From positions 496,001-560,000 of the forward strand of contig JAHLEZ010000014.1 in the NCBI GenBank assembly GCA_020726505.1: a stretch of DNA of 64,000 nucleotides. The letters run 5' to 3'. The translations under genes were made by a program, and so were the position numbers. The notes under the pieces were generated by a model. The model had not been told where the DNA came from and ran no database searches. It saw only the letters and a program-made list of their open reading frames with translations. The DNA comes from Leptodontidium sp. MPI-SDFR-AT-0119. Lineage: Eukaryota; Ascomycota; Leotiomycetes; Helotiales; Leptodontidiaceae. Each line of letters opens with the position of its first letter. Position 1 is the first letter of the stretch. Shown one piece after another: positions 1-10,689 of the stretch.

Positions 1-466
1 TGCCAATGCCCGAGAGCTTAGCGGCGACGAGCAGTCACTGGGAGTTCTGCAGCGCGGCGCAAGACAAGGGCATTAGGTGTAAAGTGTACGTTAGGTGTGA
101 TGAAGTCAGGATGGAAGGAATGGGGTGTCTACGGTGTTTGAGGGATTTGTATTATGGTGGGTGGAGAAGGGGAAAGAATGAGTAATTCTGGGACAAGGAC
201 TGTTCCAGCAATACCTAAGTGGCTATATGTCTCATGGCACGATATTTTCCTTACTCTGGGATTGAACCTTGAGTACCTACTCTTCCAGTCAATTTGTTTG
301 CATCTACTCGGGTGATGGAATGTTCACGAGCGAAATATATACTTGAAGGCTTCAGCTTTACTTCATCTTAATGTTGTAACTCCTATTTTCGCCAATATGC
401 TCCTCTCCGTTCCCCCCTCTTTTCTTCTCCTCTCTCATCCCATCGAAATCACTATACACTTCAAAC
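1..466. other. intergenic, no gene seen
   Basis: No open frame of coding character is visible. The right part is pyrimidine-rich and probably holds the 3' UTR of the minus-strand gene that ends at 467. Confidence 0.5.
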
Positions 467-1117
467 TCAATGTAATGCAGTAATCAGCCCCACCAGCCCA
501 CCAGCACCAATCAACACCGCCCTCGTGGCATTCATCCATCCAAACTTCCCAAGCAACTCCTTCATCTGCCTCTCCTCTTCATTCGTACCCTCTCGCTCAG
601 CCTTTCCCTGAGGCCCGCTCAGATCCGTAAACTCATTAACATCGTTCTTTCCCTCCACACTTTGCTCCGCAGTCCTCCCACCCTTCATTCCTCCCTCCCT
701 CGCACTCTTCTCACTTCTCGCTCCACCGAGATCTTCATTCTTCTGAATGAGAGTGAAGTTCGTAGGCACCATGACGAGTTGCGTAAATGGGCCAATGCTA
801 GTACTCAGGACTGCAGCCGCGAGATATCCATTGACAGTACCGCTATTGCTTGCAAATCTAAAGATTTGCGTGGCAGTTTGTCCAGGCGCGAGGGAGGAGA
901 AGGCGAAGTAGAAGAACCCCGCGGTGGAGAGGATGGCGGCTTGTGGGAAGATGTGAGAGCCGCGGGAGAAGAGCCAGCGGGTTTGAGGAAGGGAACGCGA
1001 TGCTGGCTGCGATTTGAGTAGAGGTATTGAGAAGAGTGTGAGTGTGAGGATGGAGCCTGAAGAGAGGAGGGAGGCTGAGATACTGAAGGCTTGGACGAGT
1101 GTCGTTGTGGGGGACAT
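467..1117 (-). CDS. DUF1772 / anthrone-oxygenase-like membrane protein
   Basis: Single-exon frame of 216 residues. It has an N-terminal hydrophobic segment (about residues 8-34), further hydrophobic segments around 58-78 and 95-120, a charged loop rich in Glu, Lys and Gly (about 127-180), and a last hydrophobic stretch ending near the C-terminus (200-215). The layout of four membrane segments with a terminal Asn-Ala-x-Arg-Ala motif before the last helix matches the fungal DUF1772 family, whose characterised members are (nor)anthrone oxygenases of polyketide pathways. No polyketide synthase lies nearby, so the reaction here is unknown. The start at 1117 is the first Met and is followed directly by the hydrophobic segment. 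The family call rests on pattern recognition only. Confidence 0.7.
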   Translation of the reverse strand: MSPTTTLVQAFSISASLLSSGSILTLTLFSIPLLKSQPASRSLPQTRWLFSRGSHIFPQAAILSTAGFFYFAFSSLAPGQTATQIFRFASNSGTVNGYLAAAVLSTSIGPFTQLVMVPTNFTLIQKNEDLGGARSEKSAREGGMKGGRTAEQSVEGKNDVNEFTDLSGPQGKAEREGTNEEERQMKELLGKFGWMNATRAVLIGAGGLVGLITALH

Positions 1118-1732
1118 CGCTATGAAAGGTGCTCGTTATTATAAACGATCAATAGACTATGAACTGAGACGTAAAGTGTTAGTAGGTTTGTAGGTGCTTA
1201 GTGTTTGTAGGTTTGCTTGTTTATATGATGAAGGAAAAAACCACGGCCACAGTGGTGACGTCAGAACATTCACATGTCGATCTCACAACCCCACCCCCCA
1301 TATTCAAAACGCATCCACGCAATCCAAACCATGCAGCAAAATGTAGGTGGGTTGGCATTGATGAACTAATCACTTCGGCTCAAAATGCGAAGAACGGGGT
1401 TTGCGGCTTCTGGAGATCTTTTAGTGCCTCGCTTAACAAGTTAAAGGGGCAATATGTATGTTTACGGTTCTTGGAGGCCGGCTTTTGACAGCTTTGAATC
1501 TAGGTTGCTAATTTATCGTCATGGCTGTGGATACATCGGAGGTCTTAAGTCCCTTATTGTCGAATGTTGAATAAGCTTTGCCTACATTGCTGAGTATAAG
1601 AGTGTGGAGACTTCGCCCAGAATTCAAGCCAAAATTCAAGGCAAAACAATTCTGCTCTTCCATCAAATTTTTTGTTCTCGACGTTATTATATAGCAAACC
1701 AACATTCGGGGATCTTCTACTAGAATCCCAAC
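1118..1732. other. intergenic between divergent genes
   Basis: Shared upstream region of the minus-strand DUF1772 gene and the plus-strand dehydrogenase. Open frames here have no coding character. Confidence 0.5.
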
Positions 1733-2782
1733 ATGCCTTCATTTGCGGAAGTACGCCAATATCTCGGCGGCCAGATCTTCGGCAAGCCATTCGTGCCGCG
1801 GGTCGGCCTCTCGGGCAAGACATATGTCATCACAGGAGGCAACACAGGTCTCGGCCTTGAATGCGCCAAACATCTGCAAGTATCCTCACCCCAAAAGTCA
1901 TCCATGGCAGCTAACATAAACCTCAGAGCCAATCTCAAAGCCGCCAAAATAATACTCGCATGCCGCAACCTCGAAAAAGGCTCGGTGGCTAAAAACACCC
2001 TCCTGAAACTCACTCCTCACGCCACCATCGAAGTATGGCAAGTCGATCAGAGAAGCTTCGGCTCTGTGCTCGCGTTCGGAGAGCGTTTAAAGACTTTGCA
2101 GAATTTGCATGGATTCATCGCCAATGCAGGGCTAGAGACTGTGACATTCGAGCGTACAGAGAGATATGAAAATTCCCTGACTGTGAATGTCATCTCAACG
2201 ATTATGCTCTCTGTTTTGGCGCTGCCGAAGTTGAAGGAGACGGCCAAGAAGAGTGGAGCGCATACAAATCTTGTGATTGTAGGGTCGATGCAACATGTGT
2301 TTGCGCCGAGTTGACAGCTCGATGTTGGGGAGGGAAAGAAGATATTCGAGACCTTGAGTGATGAGAAGACCGCGGATATGATGGCACGGTACGAGTTGAG
2401 TAAGTTGATGGTGCAAATGTGCCAGAAGGAGATCGCGGAGAGAGTCAATGCGGGGGCTAAGAGTAAAGTAAGCCCGGTGGTGGTAAACTGTGTCAACCCT
2501 GGGTGGTGTGCGACGGAGCTGTCGAGATATTACGACAAAGGGAGGATTGTGGGAGCGATCTTCAGTATGATTGGGAGGACTGCGGAGGCGGGAAGTCGGA
2601 CGTTAGTCCACGGTGTTACGGCTGGTGAGGAGACTCATGGACAGTATTTGAGTGAGTGTTTGGTCAAGACTGAGTCGACGTTCGTGAGGAGTCGGGAGGG
2701 ATATCGGATTCAGAAGAGGTTGTGGAAAGAGCTGTCTGAGATTATTGAAAGACTATCTCCCGGATCAATGGCTGCTATGTGA
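1733..2782 (+). pseudogene. Short-chain dehydrogenase/reductase interrupted by an in-frame TGA
   Basis: The frame shows an SDR fold. The cofactor motif TGGNTGLG is at residues 34-41, the ILACRN segment follows, then an NAG motif, a catalytic Ser in VIVGS and the YxxxK pair as YELSK. Best splicing uses a GC-AG intron (1876-1926; donor GCAAGT), which restores the expected AKHLANLKAAK join without changing frame. A TGA at 2312-2314 (codon 177) then interrupts the reading frame. The next 156 codons continue in the same frame to 2782 and include the catalytic Tyr and Lys, so the truncated product would lack the active site. Full length would be 332 residues, normal for this SDR group. It could be a recent nonsense allele, a sequencing error or a readthrough case. 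The TGA-CAG context is not the strong fungal readthrough signal TGA-CTA. Confidence 0.75.
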
Positions 2783-2845
2783 TGATATTTCAAAGCTATT
2801 ATTGATATATGGTTGTCGAAGAACCATGGACCCTGTATTTATATC

Positions 2846-5194
2846 TCAAGCAACATTTGGCCAATCAATTCCCCAGTCAATGTTCGCTGAGTTATTCATG
2901 TCTTCGAGGAAACTGTCCCAGTTCGCCCATGAAAGTCCGTAGTCAGAAATCGGATTCATTTCATGCGGTTGACGATTTCCAAAGGCCGTCAATCCAAGCG
3001 CATCATTGGTGGGCTCGACCATGTTCCCGTCCTGGAAATGCGGACCAAGAAAATTTCCAGGGTCTTGGAGGACAGGTCGTTGATCGATGGTGAGATCTTC
3101 AAATGTACCTCGTTCGTTTCCTGTACCACCAGAGGTGGGCTCTTGAGAGATAGGAGCAGGTGATAAGAGCAAGTTCGACATTCCTTCTACAGTGCTGCCT
3201 CTCGATCGCTGAACCCGGCGCATGAGCTTGACTATTGGTCTCCACAGCATACCAGACTCGCTATCAGCGACCACTCGGGCGTACTCAATAAAGGTCTTCT
3301 GAGCCACTATGTATGAGTGATCAGCACCAGGGCCTGTTACGGGACCGCAAAGTTCGGCAAGAAGAACAGCCAAGGCATACCACTTGACCCAGGTAAACCA
3401 GGCCCAGGGATTAAAGTTGGAGTTGGCTTGCTTGTATATAGATCGTTCTAAGATATATGTGGTTGACTTCATAATATCGAAATCATCCCATGGAGGAATT
3501 TTACTGTGTCGATTCCGTTGTGGTGGTCGTCGTAGCATCAATTTGATGTTCGCGAGAGATCCTCCAGCAACAGCTTGAGCAAACTGTTCCAGTGGTGGTG
3601 ATGATTCATTGATGCCTGAGAAATGCAGTTTTGCGTAGTCCTCAAATATGTTGAAGGCTGTGATCGTTTCTTTCCACCTGCTCCAGGTGTCGTCAGTGTC
3701 AGGAGGAATCCCCTCCATTGTTTTCTGGCAAAGGCATGCTTGGTGGGTCATCGATGCAAAGGACATGTCGGTAAATCGGACAGATGCAATAGGTGCAGGG
3801 CATTGTGGGTAAATATCCGAGTCGTTAATGTTCAGTGGTAGATTTTGTAAGTCCTGGCTAGAAAGAAGGGCAGGGGCTCCTCTGTCCAGGGCCAACTGCG
3901 AATCCAAAACGCAGATCGAGGCCCATACTCTTCGTCGTATCTCTAAGTCAAAGGCTGAATACTTGCTTGGTGCTTCTGATCCAAGACCTAGAGCATTTCC
4001 AAGCCTGACGGCGATGGATAAAAGTGTCCATGCTGAGGCGTACGTCGTGGAGCAACGGAGTCCCAGCTATTCACATGTCAGATGTAACCTAGAGAATGGA
4101 TGTTCGGCATACCAGGTATATGAGGAAGGCTTGCAACACTGTCAGATCTGGCTGTTCGAGAAGCTTGGCCTTTGAAATGGAGACTTCTGCACAAACTCGA
4201 AGCTGCTCTCGCAGCGTCCCCCTTTTCCAACCTAGCGAGGCCTCAGTCTCGTCATCGGTCATAGCACACACCGCCGTGTAGCAAATAGCAGATTCTAACG
4301 CCTGTATCCTAACAGATTCGAGTCCAACCTGAAGGTTCCCTGTGTCTTTCTTGTCGATAGCAGTCAGGACCGAGGGCCAATGAAGGACTTTGATGATGCA
4401 GTCCACTCGGTCTTTGTATATTGAAAGTAGTACGCTCGTCATCTCGCTAGTGATAAGCTGTGTAGGCTCGCAGGACATACTTGGAGCACCATGGTTGAAC
4501 AAGAGCGTCCCAGAGCTATAACTCGGCTCAGTCGAAGGCATTGGCGAATCGGTTACGAGGTCGCTAGGTGAGTCTTCACTGTCAAATTCCTCTAGTATCT
4601 CACGTATGCCGTTCGCCTGTAATCAGAGTGAGCATTGCCATTCGAGGTTCCTGCAACCTGAAAACTTACCTCCTTGGAAAGCGCTTCCCAGAAATCCGGA
4701 GCAATATATTTTTGTAGTGCATTGGAATCTTTTGGAACTGAGTTCTCGGACAAAATGGTGCTAGGATCCTGTTGGCCTATTTCGTGACTGCTGCCTGATT
4801 GAACTTGGGCCTGTGTTGAGTGATGAACGGCCATTTCCATGAGAATGTTACACAAATCTTTACCTACCTTCAATTGCCTCACTAACTCCTCAAGCCGCGC
4901 GACTCTGCTATCAATCTCGCCACCTTTCTGCTGAGCAGTACGTCCACGAGGTTTTCGTGCCCGCTGGACAGTGTTGCATTTGATGCCCGCATTCTTGCAT
5001 GCAGTGCACGGAGCCTGTTTATCACATTTCGTCTTGCGTCGCTTGCACTGTTCGCAACTCAATCGCACTGCGGGAACGTGGGATGTGTCCATGGCCTGTT
5101 TGTTTACTTGAGGGGTCGAGGGATTGGTTGAGGTGATCTGAGGATGCGAAGAATAGATTGGAGGGAAAGGGGCATGCGAGATGCGAGATGTCAT
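2846..5194 (-). CDS. Zn2Cys6 fungal transcription factor
   Basis: Three exons, read as 5194-4670, 4616-4113 and 4066-2846, give 749 residues. Both introns (53 and 46 bases) fall in phase 0. The N-terminus has a complete binuclear zinc cluster, with cysteines at 47, 50, 57, 63, 66 and 73 (spacing 2-6-5-2-6), followed by basic linker residues and a short coiled coil (about 94-106). The middle exon and start of the third hold the fungal-specific transcription factor domain: a helical region with an LGLG segment followed by an [16 protein letters not shown] motif. A 57-base stretch after the coiled coil (GTAGGT...ACACAG) could be an in-frame optional intron. The gene lies just downstream of the etherase-kinase gene and in the same direction, so it is a candidate regulator of that cluster. 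This is inferred from position only. Confidence 0.88.
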
Positions 5195-5721
5195 GACGTC
5201 ATGACTTTGCTTGATTTACGTTTGTTGACAATTATGTGATTTGTTCCGAGATGGGGAGCATTTCTCAGTTGCAAAATGAATACAAATTTTCCATCAAAGT
5301 AAAGGGTTAGTTAGCTGAAGCCGCCTCGCCCTCTTGATGTTGGGCGATAGGGCGGATGATGGTATTTCTGGGCTTCGGGCTGCTGGGCATTCGGGCTTCT
5401 GGGCATTCGGGCTTCTAGGCACTAATGTTCCAGCCACAGCACCGTACTTGGCTGCGGAACATCAAAGCTAGAGCCGAATCTTGCTACACACCGACTGCAT
5501 ACAGCATTGCTGGATACATTGCTGCCTATTTTCTGGTGTTCTGAGAAGTCGAAAGCATCGCATTCCACGCAAAGTGGTGAGTTCAGCAGTCCGGCCACGA
5601 AATAGGGATTCAGCTCGCTTGGTTTGTCTTGTTTCATTGCCAGCGTAAGACTTCTATATAAACGATGCTTGCTGATTAAAATCTATACCTTTTCAACGAT
5701 ACAAACAAGGTCTGGTGCCTC
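5195..5721. other. intergenic, short imperfect repeats
   Basis: Separates the regulator from the etherase-kinase gene. A short direct repeat of a GGGCTTCTGGGCATTC-like unit occurs around 5370-5416. No convincing gene. Confidence 0.5.
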
Positions 5722-7872
5722 TCATATCTCAGAGAGCAGAGATTTCGCAGCGACTAAAGCTGGATGTTTGACTGCCTTGGTGTCGTCAAACTTCAAACCC
5801 GTAGTATCTAAGTTGTTCAGGAATATATCTTGATAAACTTTACTCTGCAGCAGTCCACCAGCAAGAATGAGATTTGTTCTCGAAGTGTCAATTTCTTGGC
5901 TCACGACCAAAGAAGATAGTAAGCGAACCAGGGACTTGCTTCCCTCTCCCAAGATATCCCTCGCTTTCTGACTTGATGAACTGGCGTCTATAACCACTTT
6001 TGCAACCTCTGCGATTCTTTTTGTAGGCTTTGATATTCCCTCGCCAATAGACTCAGATGATAGTATCTGATTCAGAAGATGGATCGGAGCGTCTAGCCCT
6101 TGATTCAGCTCGAAGTGTTCGAAAATCCTCAACACAAGTGGGTCTAGATTCCCCCAGGACTTTCCAGCTCGTTGCCGCATATTAGTCTCATCAGCAGATT
6201 CTAAAGCAAATCTCAAGGCTTGTCGGCCAATGGCGTATCCTGACCCATCATCGCTGAGTAAATGACCCCAGCCTCCCGAGCGTCCTGTCTGCTCAAGTTG
6301 CCCATCTTTCCGTTCGAAGCTCATGGCAATAGACCCAGTCCCCGCTACTAAGACAGTGACGGAGTCAACATTATTGTTGCCGAAATTATTGGCGATGAGG
6401 TCGATGTCGTTTGAAATCTTGAGCTGGCTTCCCACCTCGGGGTGGAACAATTTAGCGAGAAGGGGATTGATGCGACTGGCGATATTCGGGCGATCATACC
6501 CCGCTAAACCGATCCAGACTTTTCGAAAGGGGATACTTTTGAAGGGTTGACCTTTCGTTGCGGAGTAAGAGTCAACAGCTCGTTGAATTGCCAGTGATAT
6601 GGATGATAGCGCGGCATCAAGACCGACGTTTGACACATTACACTCCCCAGCTTCCCCCACGCCGTATTCTTCATTCTTCCCCAGCAGCACAGCGCCACAT
6701 TTACTGCCACCCCCATCGACACAAAGTACATACTCCCCAGCAGTTGTAGGCTGTGATACTTGGGATTTCGAATTTTGAAGAACATCTGCTAGAATCCCAC
6801 CAGCATCTGCAAGTCTCTTCTTGGCCTCTGGAATCGAGACATCGAGAAGAATATTTGCCACAGCAAGTTTCACGCTTCCGCCACAAGCAGCAAGTAACAC
6901 GTTCAAGTCTTCGTCAGATGCCGGGGATCTCTCGCCGCAAATCGTACGGACGATATTTTTGGACCTCTGTTGTAACTTTAGATTTGACGATTTGACATCG
7001 ATCATCTGGGTATAGTCAGTGATGTCCCAACGAAAGGATACCTCGAGTAACATCGTACCATGTTTCCATATGTTTTGCCAACCTTTATCATTACACCAGT
7101 GCTCAGCATGTTCAGAGCCATCTTGGTACCGGTCCCAGCTTTCATTCTTGTGCCTGGACAATCCAAGTCAGCCACTACCCCGGTATCACGGCTTTAGGAG
7201 TAACGTTAGCCCAGGCAAACTCACTCCCAGTCACCACTTCCGGTCCAGTTACCAAGCTAATCATATGATCTGCATTTCCCTCCTTTCTCATTGCCGATGG
7301 CTCACAGCACGCAACACCAACTGTCACGCAGCCGAGAGACTTCGCGAATGCAAGGCATCTCAGAACATATGGAGTTCTTCCAGACGCAGCAATTCCAATT
7401 AATGAGTCTAGATTTCCATCAATTTTAAGAGCCTTCAGATCTCTTTCAGCTGCAATTACGTCGTCCTCAGCTCCTTCTTGAGCATATCGAAGAGCAGCAT
7501 CCCCACCTGCGATGAGTGCAACGAACTGTTCACTTGGCGCAGAGTATGTGGGAGGGATTTCGGAGGCATCAATGACACCCAATCTACGAATTCTTAGATT
7601 CCCAAAGACTTGTATGGAGGCCAAGGGTGCACCTACCTTCCACTTGTTCCTGCACCAACGTACATTATTCGTCCTCCTTGGCGGACTCGACTCGCTAATG
7701 CATCGATCGCTTCCGCAATAACAGGGAGACAATTGTTTACCGCTGTCGCAACTGTTGCATCTTCTTTGTTGATGATTTGACAGAGTTCATATGTGCTGAC
7801 TTTGTCGATATCATTGCTGTTGGCATTTCGACCCTCGGTTTGAAGTCCATCCAGGACAATAGTGGGGGTCAT
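5722..7872 (-). CDS. MurQ-type MurNAc-6-phosphate etherase fused to a BadF/MurK-type amino-sugar kinase
   Basis: Four exons (7872-7637, 7583-7225, 7153-7059, 7005-5722) give 657 residues. The N-terminal domain (about 1-300) is an N-acetylmuramic acid 6-phosphate etherase. It shows a TEGRN start motif, the sugar-phosphate SIS motif GAGTSGRLG at 73-81, DASEIPPTY (Glu87), an EGAED motif (Glu118), the [11 protein letters not shown] motif, and TGSTRMKAGT created by splicing. Glu87 and Glu118 have the same spacing as the catalytic Glu83 and Glu114 of E. coli MurQ. The C-terminal domain (about 322-657) is a BadF/BadG/NAGK-like kinase with DGGGSK at 327-332, Asp430, AGTGS at 451-455, GGWG at 474-477, and an AGGLL adenosine motif near the end. 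Bacterial MurK of this family phosphorylates MurNAc and GlcNAc. The fusion should turn MurNAc into GlcNAc-6-phosphate and D-lactate in the cytosol. An upstream Met at 8016 adds a hydrophobic extension that I think is not coding. Confidence 0.88.
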
Positions 7873-8557
7873 GATCCCTGGTCGACAATAACCATTTCTT
7901 CTCAAGAACTTTGTGAGTACGACGAAGACCAGAACGCCAAAGGACAAGAAAGTTCTAAAATCACTAAGTGAGTGGTTGGCGAATTTTCTTCTCCCTCTCT
8001 CTTCATTTCCCGGCACGGCTCTGGAGAGATGTTACATGCCACTATCATGGCATTGCAGATCGGCTCCAACCTTGGCAAGTTCCTGTTGACTAATTAGTCT
8101 TGACACCAGAACCAAAATGTCTCCCAACACGCGGCTCGAATGCCTCGGCTATCTCTGTTACGTTACTTTGCCCGCAAAGGTAGGATTATTCTGAGCTCCG
8201 CGTTTCCTTTCTGTCGAAATCTGACATCTACTTTCCCCCGCACCGGGAACCCGCCTCCAGATTTGCTAATGGACAACCGGCCGAGCAGTTGTGCTACCCT
8301 CCAACTTGATCGCCACTGCCACTCTTATGAATAGTGGGCTACGTTCACCCAACGTTACTGAATCTGTGGCAAACGGCTCGAATGAGAGTGGGATGCTTCG
8401 TACCAAAGTCTGACCTGGCATAAAAGAGGCCGAAGAGACATTCTTACTATCTTTTCAAAAGTAGAACAGCTTCACGAACACGCGCTTCACTCGAAAGGCA
8501 TCTGAGGACACAGGCAATAATTTCTCCTGCAAACGACGAAAGTAGTTTTCATCCACC
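7873..8557. promoter_or_regulatory. Bidirectional promoter region with a repeated CGG-containing 11-mer
   Basis: This 685-base region separates the start codons of the etherase-kinase gene (minus) and the transporter gene (plus). The 11-mer CGGCTCGAATG occurs twice in direct orientation, at 8132-8142 and 8374-8384. CGG triplets are the usual half-sites of Zn2Cys6 proteins, so these are candidate operators for co-regulation. A TATA-like CATAAAAG lies at 8419-8426, 132 bases before the transporter ATG. Function is inferred. Confidence 0.4.
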
Positions 8558-10125
8558 ATGTCGAATCAACAGCAATCAGAATCGCAACCAGCAGATGTGG
8601 AACTTGGCCCTGAACAGGGGAGTCGGATGAAAGACTTCTATGCGAATCCTTGGACTCAAATAGCCCTGATAAGCGTGATATGCTTTTGCTGCCCTGGAGT
8701 AAGTCATATCTTCTCTTCGGTAGAGCAAAACTCATTTGCTAACTTATCCTAGATGTACAATGCCCTTGGGGGACTGGGAGGCAGTGGCCAGGTCGACCCA
8801 ACAGTTGCAGCAAATGCGACAGTCGCTCTTTTATCTGCCACGGCTGCAACTGCTCTGATTGTTGCGGGACCATTCTTCTCTTTGGTTGGTCCTCGCATGT
8901 GTTTCCTCCTCGGTGGATGGACATATGCACTGTACAGCGGGAGTTTATTGAATTTCAATCGTGAGTTGATTCAATTCATTCACGATATGGCTCATGTACT
9001 GACATCACATAGATCATGCCAACGGGGCTTTCGTTATTGCCTCTGGTGCAATTCTCGGTATCGGTGCATCCATGCTTTGGGTCGTACAAGGAGCCATCAT
9101 GACTACCTACGTCCAAGAATCACAAAAAGGACTTGCCATTGCGGTCTTTTGGATTATATTTAACCTTGGAGGTGGAGTTGGTTCCCTTGCTTCTTTTGGG
9201 TTGAACTTCCATTCCAAAAGCGGGACTGTTTCCGACTCAACATACATTGCGCTCATGGTGATCATGCTCGTTGGATGGGTTCTCGGAGCATTTATCTGCT
9301 CGCCGTCTAGAGTCAAGCTTGCGCAGCTCCACGCAGCTGTTGAACACGAGAAACATTCCTTCAAGGATGGAATGAAGATTACAATCCAGACTCTCTTCAC
9401 ATGGCGAGTTGCTTGCATGCTTCCGCTCTTTTTCTGGTAAGATCAACTCCTCCATCCTCGATACTCAACAAGCATTCGCTAATCTACTCGACAGCGCGAA
9501 CGTCTTCTACTCCTATCAACAAAACAATGTCAATGGTCTCACTTTCAACATTCGGACACGTTCTCTGAATGGGGCTCTGTATTGGATCGCACAAATGCTG
9601 GGTGGCCTTCTCATCGGAGTCCTTCTTGATCTTCCATTCCTCACGAGACCCGCGAGAGCCAAACTTGGCTGGGTGGTCCTCTTCTCTACCGGAATGGCCA
9701 TCTGGGGAGGCGGATACGCTTTTCAAAAATGGCAAGACCATCGTGTAGCGAATGGTCACAAGCAAGATCTGGACTACACCGATGGTTCTCTTTCTACCGG
9801 CCCAATGTTTCTTTACATATTTTACGGATCGTACGATGCCTTGTGGCAAGGCTTCTGCTACTGGCTGATTGGGACCGAGTCCAATTCTACTGCCAGGGCA
9901 GCTGTTCTTGTTGGCGCCTACAAGACGTTCCAAGCAACCGGAGGAGCCATGGCATGGAGAATCAATGCCCTGCACACATCACCGATGACACAACTGGGAA
10001 TGAACTGGGGACTATCTATGGGAGCATTGGCAATAGTTCTGCCAACCGTATGGACTGTGACGATGACTACTGTTGTCCCGGAAGCTGAAGTTGATGAGGT
10101 GGCCGAGAAAGACTTCAAGGACTAA
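8558..10125 (+). CDS. UNC-93-like major facilitator transporter
   Basis: Four exons (8558-8698, 8753-8960, 9013-9436, 9495-10125) join in frame to 467 residues. Introns are 54, 52 and 58 bases; the first has a GCTAAC branch site. A short hydrophilic N-terminus precedes about 11-12 hydrophobic segments. Family features are the CCPGMYNALGGLGGSG segment after helix 1, a GAILGIGASMLWVVQG segment, the FYSYQQNNVNG motif and a GSYDALWQGFCYWLIG segment. These fit the fungal UNC-93-like (former DUF895) MFS group. As I recall the transporter classification, this group sits with the Ngt1 N-acetylglucosamine transporters. It is divergently transcribed from the MurQ-kinase fusion, which suggests uptake of amino sugars or muropeptide fragments at the plasma membrane. 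The substrate is inferred from neighbours and not shown. Confidence 0.85.
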
Positions 10126-10689
10126 CTCAATCTTGAGATGAAAAAATTGCCCTTTTTTCCGGAGCAGCCATTTCAGAGCCATGGATTCATCAGGTAGATT
10201 ACTTTTGTCGTCACGGTATAATCTTGGCAAAATATCAAAGTTACAAGGAATCTCTAGTACTTAGAAACTGAGTCCCTTCCAAACTTTTCAATCTGTGCCA
10301 AAGTGACAAAAATCCTATCCCATGCCCTGTTGCCACTTGTAGTAATCACGTTGCAAACCAAGCTGAACGGGAACGCGCGGGTCGCTTACAAGACTAATGC
10401 ACCCCATTCTCGAACGCGCTAACTCCCAAGATACAGTAGTGACCGTTGATTATCTGCACGCTGCAGTGGAACGTAGCTCCGGCTGTTCAGATCCGTCGCA
10501 AAGTCTACTTTTCTGATTGGAAGGTGAATTAGGCTGTATTCTAGTCTTATGATTGGTGGTCCTGTCAGGTCGCGAAGACTTTTTTGCGTTACAAAACTAT
10601 CTTGTACCTGCAGAAAAGGAGTTCAAATTCTGTGGAGGCGCATCTTTTGGGCCAGGGACACTTACGGAGTACACAAGCCTCAAGACAAC
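10126..10689. other. intergenic upstream of the S12 hydrolase
   Basis: No gene seen. The frame of the downstream hydrolase is open to an earlier Met at 10549, but that extension hides the signal peptide and is rejected. Confidence 0.5.

Noticed and set aside
2279..2317. 39-base GT-AG intron that would remove the SDR stop
   Set aside because: Too short, has no branch site, and would delete the conserved catalytic Ser segment.
7633..8016. N-terminal extension of the etherase-kinase with a hydrophobic stretch
   Set aside because: Family proteins start near the TEGRN motif, and the extension lacks a sensible targeting signal. The Met at 7872 is preferred.
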